In this document: one piece after another, positions 58,257 to 64,000 of the stretch
How positions within the stretch are numbered: position 1 is the stretch's first letter
Layout of the letters: each line of letters opens with the position of its first letter
NCBI RefSeq assembly: GCF_001514205.1
Contig: NZ_KQ948780.1
Coordinates: 62,001-126,000, forward strand
DNA length: 64,000 nucleotides
From: Streptomyces griseoruber
Lineage (GTDB): Bacteria > Actinomycetota > Actinomycetes > Streptomycetales > Streptomycetaceae
Reading direction: 5' to 3'
The notes under the pieces: generated by a model
Databases searched by the model: none
Told to the model about the DNA's origin: nothing
Seen by the model: only the letters and a program-made list of their open reading frames with translations
Program-made: the position numbers and the translations under genes

Positions 58257-60928
58257 TGGAGTCGGCCGAGATTCGCCGCCGCTGGCTGAGCTTCTTCGAG
58301 GAGCGCGGGCACACCGTCGTCCCTTCGGCGTCGCTCATCGCGGACGACCCGACTCTGCTCCTCGTCCCCGCCGGCATGGTGCCCTTCAAGCCCTACTTCC
58401 TCGGTGAGGTCAAGCCGCCCTTCGCCCGCGCCACCAGCGTGCAGAAGTGCGTGCGCACCCCCGACATCGAAGAGGTCGGCAAGACCACCCGCCACGGCAC
58501 GTTCTTCCAGATGTGCGGCAACTTCTCCTTCGGTGACTACTTCAAGGAAGGCGCCATCTCGTACGCCTGGGAGCTGCTCACCAGCGCCCAGGACAAGGGT
58601 GGTTACGGTCTGGAGCCGGAGAAGCTCTGGATCACCGTCTACCAGGACGACGACGAGGCCGAGCGCATCTGGCACGAGGTCGTCGGTGTGCCGAAGGAGC
58701 GCATCCAGCGCCTCGGCATGAAGGACAACTACTGGTCCATGGGCGTCCCCGGCCCCTGCGGCCCCTGCTCCGAGATCAACTACGACCGCGGCCCCGAGTT
58801 CGGCGTCGAGGGCGGCCCCGCCGTCAACGACGAGCGGTACGTGGAGATCTGGAACCTCGTCTTCATGCAGTACGAGCGCGGCGAGGGCATCGGCAAGGAC
58901 AACTTCGAGATCCTCGGCGAGCTGCCGAGCAAGAACATCGACACGGGCCTGGGCCTGGAGCGTCTCGCCATGATTCTGCAGGGCGTGCAGAACATGTACG
59001 AGATCGACACCTCCATGGCCGTCATCGCCAAGGCCACCGAACTGACCGGCGTGGCCTACGGCGACGCCCATGACTCGGACGTCTCCCTGCGCGTGGTCAC
59101 CGACCACATGCGCACCTCCGTGATGCTCATCGGCGACGGTGTCACCCCCGGCAACGAGGGCCGCGGCTACGTCCTGCGCCGCATCATGCGCCGCGCCATC
59201 CGCAACATGCGCCTCCTCGGCGCCACCGGCCCGGTCGTCAAGGAGCTCATCGACACCGTCATCGGCATGATGGGCCAGCAGTACCCGGAGCTGGTCACCG
59301 ACCGCGAGCGCATCGAGAACGTCGCCCTCGCCGAGGAGGCCCGCTTCCTCAAGACCCTCAACGCCGGTACGAACGTGCTCGACGGCGCCGTCGGCGAGAC
59401 CAAGGCCGCCGGCTCCACCGTGCTCTCCGGCGACAAGGCGTTCCTGCTCCACGACACCTGGGGCTTCCCGATCGACCTCACCCTGGAGATGGCCGCCGAG
59501 CAGGGGCTGTCCGTGGACGAGGACGGCTTCCGCCGCCTGATGAAGGAGCAGCGGGAGCGCGCCAAGGCCGACGCCCAGGCCAAGAAGACCGGCCACGCCG
59601 GTGCCGGCGCCTACCGGGAGATCGCCGACAAGGCCGGCGAGACCGAGTTCATCGGCTACGCCGACACCGAGGGCGAGTCCACCGTCGTCGGCATCCTCGT
59701 CGACGGTGTCTCCTCCCCGGCCGCCTCCGAGGGCGACGAGGTCGAGATCGTCCTGGACCGCACCCCGTTCTACGCCGAGGGCGGCGGCCAGATCGGCGAC
59801 ACCGGCCGGATCAAGGTGGCCTCCGGTGCCGTCGTGGAGATCCGCGACACCCAGAAGCCGGTCCCGGGCGTCTACGTCCACAAGGGCGTCGTCCAGGTCG
59901 GCGAGGTGACCGTCGGTGACCTGGTGCAGGCCACGATCGACTCCCGTCGGCGCAAGGCCATCGCCCGCGCCCACTCGGCCACCCACCTCACCCACCAGGC
60001 CCTGCGCGACGCGCTCGGCCCGACGGCCGCCCAGGCCGGTTCCGAGAACCAGCCCGGCCGTTTCCGCTTCGACTTCGGCTCCCCGTCCGCCGTTCCCACG
60101 GCCGTCATGACCGACGTCGAGCAGAAGATCAACGAGGTGCTCGCCCGCGATCTCGACGTGCGCGCCGACATCATGGGCATCGACGAGGCCAAGAAGCAGG
60201 GCGCCATCGCCGAGTTCGGCGAGAAGTACGGCGAGCGGGTCCGCGTGGTGACCATCGGCGACTTCTCCAAGGAGCTGTGCGGCGGCACCCATGTGCACAA
60301 CACCGCCCAGCTGGGCCTGGTGAAGCTGCTCGGCGAGTCGTCGATCGGCTCGGGGGTGCGCCGTATCGAGGCCCTCGTCGGCGTCGACGCCTACCACTTC
60401 CTCGCCCGTGAGCACACGGTCGTCGCCCAGCTCCAGGAGCTGGTCAAGGGCCGTCCGGAGGAGCTCCCGGAGAAGGTCTCCGCCATGCTCGGCAAGCTGA
60501 AGGACGCCGAGAAGGAGATCGAGAAGTTCCGCGCGGAGAAGGTCCTCCAGGCCGCCGCCGGTCTCGCCGAGTCCGCCAAGGACGTGCACGGCGTCGCCGT
60601 GGTCACCGGGCAGGTCCCGGACGGTACGACCCCGGACGACCTGCGCAGGCTGGTCCTCGACGTGCGCGGCCGCATCCAGGGCGGCCGGGCCGCCGTGGTC
60701 GCCCTGTTCACGGTCACCAACGGCAAGCCGCTCACGGTCATCGCCACCAACGAGGCCGCCCGCGAGCGCGGTCTGAAGGCCGGCGAGCTGGTCCGTACGG
60801 CCGCCAGGACCCTCGGTGGCGGCGGTGGCGGCAAGCCGGACGTCGCCCAGGGCGGCGGCCAGAACCCGGGCGCCGTCGGCGAGGCCGTCGACGCGGTCGA
60901 GCGGCTCGTGGCCGACACGGCCAAGTGA
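58256..60928 (+). CDS. alaS: Alanyl-tRNA synthetase
   Basis: 890 aa. Class II core (LSFFEERGHTVVPSASL, TFFQMCGNFSFGDYF, WNLVFMQYERG), the editing domain with zinc-binding HSATHL and CGGTHVHNT, and a C-terminal oligomerisation coiled coil plus C-Ala domain (GGGGGGKPDVAQGGGQ). Its GTG/ATG environment is coupled to the upstream small gene. ruvX follows with a 4-nt overlap. Confidence 0.97.
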   Translation: MESAEIRRRWLSFFEERGHTVVPSASLIADDPTLLLVPAGMVPFKPYFLGEVKPPFARATSVQKCVRTPDIEEVGKTTRHGTFFQMCGNFSFGDYFKEGAISYAWELLTSAQDKGGYGLEPEKLWITVYQDDDEAERIWHEVVGVPKERIQRLGMKDNYWSMGVPGPCGPCSEINYDRGPEFGVEGGPAVNDERYVEIWNLVFMQYERGEGIGKDNFEILGELPSKNIDTGLGLERLAMILQGVQNMYEIDTSMAVIAKATELTGVAYGDAHDSDVSLRVVTDHMRTSVMLIGDGVTPGNEGRGYVLRRIMRRAIRNMRLLGATGPVVKELIDTVIGMMGQQYPELVTDRERIENVALAEEARFLKTLNAGTNVLDGAVGETKAAGSTVLSGDKAFLLHDTWGFPIDLTLEMAAEQGLSVDEDGFRRLMKEQRERAKADAQAKKTGHAGAGAYREIADKAGETEFIGYADTEGESTVVGILVDGVSSPAASEGDEVEIVLDRTPFYAEGGGQIGDTGRIKVASGAVVEIRDTQKPVPGVYVHKGVVQVGEVTVGDLVQATIDSRRRKAIARAHSATHLTHQALRDALGPTAAQAGSENQPGRFRFDFGSPSAVPTAVMTDVEQKINEVLARDLDVRADIMGIDEAKKQGAIAEFGEKYGERVRVVTIGDFSKELCGGTHVHNTAQLGLVKLLGESSIGSGVRRIEALVGVDAYHFLAREHTVVAQLQELVKGRPEELPEKVSAMLGKLKDAEKEIEKFRAEKVLQAAAGLAESAKDVHGVAVVTGQVPDGTTPDDLRRLVLDVRGRIQGGRAAVVALFTVTNGKPLTVIATNEAARERGLKAGELVRTAARTLGGGGGGKPDVAQGGGQNPGAVGEAVDAVERLVADTAK

Positions 60929-61401
60929 GCGGGACCGTGCGCAGGGGCCGTCGACTCGCGATCGATGTCGGGGACGCCCGGATCGGGGTCGCCTCGTGCG
61001 ACCCCGACGGGATCCTCGCCACCCCGGTGGAGACGGTCCCCGGCCGGGACATCCCGGCGGCTCACCGACGGCTCGGGCAACTCGTCGAGGAGTACGAGCC
61101 GATCGAGGTCGTCGTCGGTCTTCCTCGCTCCCTCAAGGGGGGCGAGGGCCCGGCCGCGGTAAAGGTTCGCGGCTTCGCACAGGAGCTCGCCCAGCGCATC
61201 GCGCCCGTGCCCGTACGCCTGGTGGACGAGCGGATGACGACCGTGACGGCCAGTCAGGGACTGCGCGCCTCCGGGGTGAAGGCGAAGAAGGGCCGGTCGG
61301 TGATCGACCAGGCAGCCGCTGTGATCATCCTTCAGCAGGCCCTGGAATCCGAACGGGTGTCAGGTAAAGCACCGGGCGAGGGCGTCGAAGTGGTCATCTG
61401 A
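60925..61401 (+). CDS. ruvX: Holliday junction resolvase-like protein RuvX (YqgF)
   Basis: 158 aa. RNase H-like fold: LAIDVGDARIGVASCD with the catalytic Asp, VVGLPRSLKGGEG, and VRLVDERMTTVTA with the second acidic site; AAAVIILQQALES closes it. The family acts in 16S rRNA end processing and possibly on DNA junctions. The GTG overlaps the alaS stop (GTGA). Confidence 0.92.
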   Translation: MSGTVRRGRRLAIDVGDARIGVASCDPDGILATPVETVPGRDIPAAHRRLGQLVEEYEPIEVVVGLPRSLKGGEGPAAVKVRGFAQELAQRIAPVPVRLVDERMTTVTASQGLRASGVKAKKGRSVIDQAAAVIILQQALESERVSGKAPGEGVEVVI

Positions 61402-61525
61402 TCGCGATACGGTAACGTTCCGCGCGATGCGGTAGGTGTTCGAACAGCCGCCGCACAGAGAGAGGCGGAACGGTGACGGACCTGGGAAGGCCGCGTGATC
61501 GCCGCCTCGCGGCTCTAGGGGATCG

Positions 61526-63298
61526 ATGACTGAGTATGGCCGGGGCCCAGGCTCCGAACCGTGGCATCCCGAGGACCCGTTGTACGGGGACGGCGGATGG
61601 GACGGGCAGCAGCAGGCCCACCAGGGCCATCAGCCTGCCTACGGCGGCCAGCCGCAGCACCACCACTACCCGCAGCAGCCGCAGCAGCCGGGATACGGCG
61701 ACTGGGGCAACGGACAGGCGCAGCAGTACGACCAGCACCCGTACGGTCAGCAGCAGTACCCGCAGCAGCCCTACGACCCTCAGCAGTACCAGCAGCCCCA
61801 TGACCAGCAGCAGTACGGCTCCCAGGGCCAGCAGAACTACCACGAGGGGTACCAGGAGGGCGGCTGGGACGGCACCGGCACCCACGCCCATGTGCCGTAC
61901 GCCGCCGACCCCGGTGACCCGTACGGGCAGCAGCCCGCCGCGTACGGCGCCGAACAGCCCGACTTCTACGGCACCCCCGACGCGTACCCGCCGCCGGAGC
62001 CCCCGGCCCGGCGGGTCACCGAACCGGAGCCGGAACCCGAGGCGGAGGCCGAACAGAAAACCGACTGGGACCCCGGACCCGACCAGGGCGAGCACGCGTT
62101 CTTCGCGGGCGGGGGCGCCGACGACGACGAGGACGACGACGATCCCGACGGCCGCGGGGGCCGCAGGGGGCGCGGCGGCAAGGACGTCAAGGCGGGCAAG
62201 CCGGGCAAGGGCAAGAAGAAGAGCCGCAACGGCTGCGCCTGCCTGGTGGTCGTTCTGGTGTTCGCCGGCGGTGTCGGCGGCGTCGGCTATTTCGGCTACA
62301 ACTTCTACAAGAATCGTTACGGCGCACCCCCCGACTATTCGGGCAACGGTACGAGCCAGACGGTCAGTGTCCAGGTACCCGACGGGACCGTCGGCGCGGG
62401 GATCGGCCGGCTGCTGAAGGAGGCCGGGGTCGTCAAGAGCGTCGACGCCTTCGTCTCCGCGGCCACGAACAATCCCAACGCGAAAAAGATCCAGGCGGGC
62501 GCGTACATTCTGAAGAAGGAGATGTCCGCGAAGGCCGCCGTCGAGATGATGCTCGACGGGGACAGTCAGGCCAACGTGCTGGTCACGCCCGGCCAGCGCA
62601 ATGTGCAGGTCTACACGGTCATCGACCAGAAACTCGACCTCTCCGCGGGCACCACCCGCAAGGTCGCCGAGAAGGACTGGAAGACCCTCGGACTGCCCAA
62701 GTGGGCGAACGACAACAGCAACATAAAGGACCCCCTGGAGGGCTTCCTCTTCCCGGGCACCTATCCCGCGGCCAAGGGCATGAAGCCCGAGGCGGTGCTG
62801 AAGGCGATGGTGGCCAGCGCGACGAAGAAGTACGCGTCGTACGACCTGGAGGCCAAGGCCAAGGCGTTCAAGCTGGACAGCCCGCTCCAGATGGTCACCG
62901 TCGCGAGCCTGGTCCAGGCCGAGGGCAAGACCGAGGACGACTACCGCAAGATGGCGGAGGTGATCTACAACCGCCTCGACCGCGCGAACCCGGAGACATA
63001 CGGATTCCTGCAGTTCGACTCGACCTTCAACTACCTGAAGAGCGAAAGCAAGATCAATATCAGCGAGTCGGAGATCAACAGCAACAAGGACCCGTACAAC
63101 ACCTACACCAACAAGGGCCTGCCGCCCGGCCCGATCGGCAATCCCGGCGATGTCGCCATCAAGGCGATGCTGAAACCGACCGACGACGGGTGGTACTACT
63201 TCGTGGCGACCGACGGGGTGAGCAAGACCGAATTCGCCAGGACGCACGCAGATTTCCTGAAGCTCAAGGACAAGTTCGATGAGAGCACGGGCAACTGA
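61526..63298 (+). CDS. mltG: Endolytic murein transglycosylase MltG
   Basis: 590 aa. One transmembrane helix (about 238-260) anchors a periplasmic YceG domain with LysM-like start (VSVQVPDGTVGAGIGRLL) and the catalytic Glu 466 in ASLVQAEGKTEDDY. It cleaves nascent glycan strands to set their length. The first 230 cytoplasmic residues are Gln/Tyr/Pro/His-rich low complexity followed by an acidic Asp/Glu run and a basic patch. This extension is common in actinobacterial MltG and may bind cell-wall partners. RBS is weak (AGGGG). Overlaps aroE by 20 nt. Confidence 0.9.
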   Translation: MTEYGRGPGSEPWHPEDPLYGDGGWDGQQQAHQGHQPAYGGQPQHHHYPQQPQQPGYGDWGNGQAQQYDQHPYGQQQYPQQPYDPQQYQQPHDQQQYGSQGQQNYHEGYQEGGWDGTGTHAHVPYAADPGDPYGQQPAAYGAEQPDFYGTPDAYPPPEPPARRVTEPEPEPEAEAEQKTDWDPGPDQGEHAFFAGGGADDDEDDDDPDGRGGRRGRGGKDVKAGKPGKGKKKSRNGCACLVVVLVFAGGVGGVGYFGYNFYKNRYGAPPDYSGNGTSQTVSVQVPDGTVGAGIGRLLKEAGVVKSVDAFVSAATNNPNAKKIQAGAYILKKEMSAKAAVEMMLDGDSQANVLVTPGQRNVQVYTVIDQKLDLSAGTTRKVAEKDWKTLGLPKWANDNSNIKDPLEGFLFPGTYPAAKGMKPEAVLKAMVASATKKYASYDLEAKAKAFKLDSPLQMVTVASLVQAEGKTEDDYRKMAEVIYNRLDRANPETYGFLQFDSTFNYLKSESKINISESEINSNKDPYNTYTNKGLPPGPIGNPGDVAIKAMLKPTDDGWYYFVATDGVSKTEFARTHADFLKLKDKFDESTGN

Positions 63299-64000
63299 CG
63301 CCCATCGGGCCGCCGTCCTCGGCAGCCCCATCGCCCACTCCCTCTCCCCGGTGCTGCACCGCGCCGCCTACGAGGCGCTCGAGCTCACCGCATGGACGTA
63401 CGACCGCTTCGAGATCGACGAGGCCGCCCTGCCCGGCTTCGTCGACGGGCTCGGCGGGGAGTGGGCCGGGCTGTCCCTGACCATGCCGCTCAAGCGTGCC
63501 GTGATCCCGCTGCTCGACGAGATCAGCGAGACGGCCGCCTCCGTGGACGCGGTCAACACCCTGGTGTTCACCGAGGACGGCCGCCGCGTCGGCGACAACA
63601 CCGACATCCCCGGCATGGTCGCCGCCCTGCGCGAGCACGGCGTCGAGCAGGTCGACTCGGCCGCGGTCCTCGGCGCCGGCGCCACCGCGTCCTCCGCGCT
63701 CGCCGCCCTGGCCCGGGTCTGCTCCGGCGAGATCGTGGCCTACGTCCGCAGCGCGGCCCGCGCCGACGAGATGCGGCAGTGGGGCGAGCGCCTCGACGTC
63801 GAGGTCCGCATCGCCGACTGGTCCGAGGCGGCCGACGCCCTGCGCTTCCCGCTCGTGATCGCCACCACCCCGGCCGGGACGACGGACGCCCTGGCGGCCT
63901 CGGTGCCCGAGCGGCCCGCCACCCTCTTCGACGTGCTCTACGAGCCCTGGCCGACCGAGCTGGCCGCCCGCTGGTCCATGTTCGGCGGCGCCGTCGTCAG
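63279..64000 (+). CDS. aroE: Shikimate dehydrogenase (5' part, runs off the window)
   Basis: At least 240 codons, with no stop before the window ends. The SxS shikimate-binding motif is in LGSPIAHSLSPVLH, the catalytic Lys in LTMPLKRAV, the Asp in GDNTDIPG, and the NADP-binding glycine loop in LGAGATASSAL. It reduces 3-dehydroshikimate. The ATG at 63279 has AAGGA 8 nt upstream and overlaps the end of mltG by 20 nt. Confidence 0.9.
   Translation, partial: MRARATDAHRAAVLGSPIAHSLSPVLHRAAYEALELTAWTYDRFEIDEAALPGFVDGLGGEWAGLSLTMPLKRAVIPLLDEISETAASVDAVNTLVFTEDGRRVGDNTDIPGMVAALREHGVEQVDSAAVLGAGATASSALAALARVCSGEIVAYVRSAARADEMRQWGERLDVEVRIADWSEAADALRFPLVIATTPAGTTDALAASVPERPATLFDVLYEPWPTELAARWSMFGGAVV

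Noticed and set aside
57773..60589. 938-aa antisense ORF across alaS
   Set aside because: Shadow of alaS codon bias; no start signal and no recognisable family.

Overview
This is a high-GC actinobacterial chromosome segment, almost certainly from a Streptomyces. It carries ssgB, a sporulation cell-division gene found only in sporulating actinomycetes; the phosphatidylinositol mannoside genes pgsA, patA and pimA; a relA placed downstream of apt; frequent GTG starts; ATGA/GTGA stop-start overlaps; and many -10 elements sitting 6-8 nt before a start codon, the signature of leaderless transcripts. The gene order is that of the conserved Streptomyces chromosomal core, read here from ssgB through thrS, pdxST, ruvCAB, secDF, relA and hisS to alaS and aroE. 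No insertion sequence, integrase, phage gene or CRISPR array was seen.

Layout. 0-5.4 kb: a 59-aa membrane peptide, an APH-fold kinase, a His-rich zinc-ribbon protein, a minus-strand tRNA operon (Gly-Cys-Val-Val-Val), an aminodeoxychorismate synthase/lyase pair and a double GNAT protein. 5.4-9.6 kb: a DsbA-like protein, small membrane proteins, a CGNR zinc-finger protein, ssgB, a PGPGW membrane protein and tRNA-Val(CAC). 9.6-10.6 kb: a gene-free, strongly C-rich stretch. 10.6-17.2 kb: a carbohydrate island (Tat-lipoprotein binding protein, two permeases, a YesL-like protein and a secreted YetA/PL26-like protein), behind one promoter with two LacI-type operators and probably used for rhamnogalacturonan fragments. 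17.2-23 kb: a giant membrane protein, an SRPBCC protein, a second tRNA-Val(CAC), a DEDDh exonuclease and an uncharacterised DUF4365 two-gene cassette.

23-34.4 kb: thrS, a K+ channel, a HIT protein, a 550-aa membrane protein, a degenerate EF-G-like protein, the pgsA-patA-pimA operon and a LemA-like protein. 34.5-46.2 kb: pdxS-pdxT (PLP synthase), yebC, ruvC-ruvA-ruvB, yajC-secD-secF-apt and relA. 46.2-56.4 kb: a DUF349 protein, a membrane-anchored cyclophilin, an MBL hydrolase and hisS, a four-gene ABC-transporter/two-component operon, a VKOR protein and rarA. 56.4-64 kb: rpsD with a roughly 280-nt structured leader, two small conserved proteins, alaS, ruvX, mltG and the 5' part of aroE, which runs off the window.

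The strongest regulatory observation is that both ruvC and rarA carry a perfect match to the PafBC-dependent (RecA-NDp) DNA-damage promoter, TTGTCRGTG-N8-TANNNT. Other points of note: an EF-G paralogue whose G2, G3 and G4 GTPase motifs are all replaced; short tandem duplications at several gene boundaries (14 bp x4, 10 bp x4.5, 20 bp x2.8, 13 bp x2.8); a convergent terminator whose loop holds a stop codon; and five tRNA-Val genes within 18 kb. Everything here is read from sequence alone. Family assignments rest on motif recognition, without database searches.
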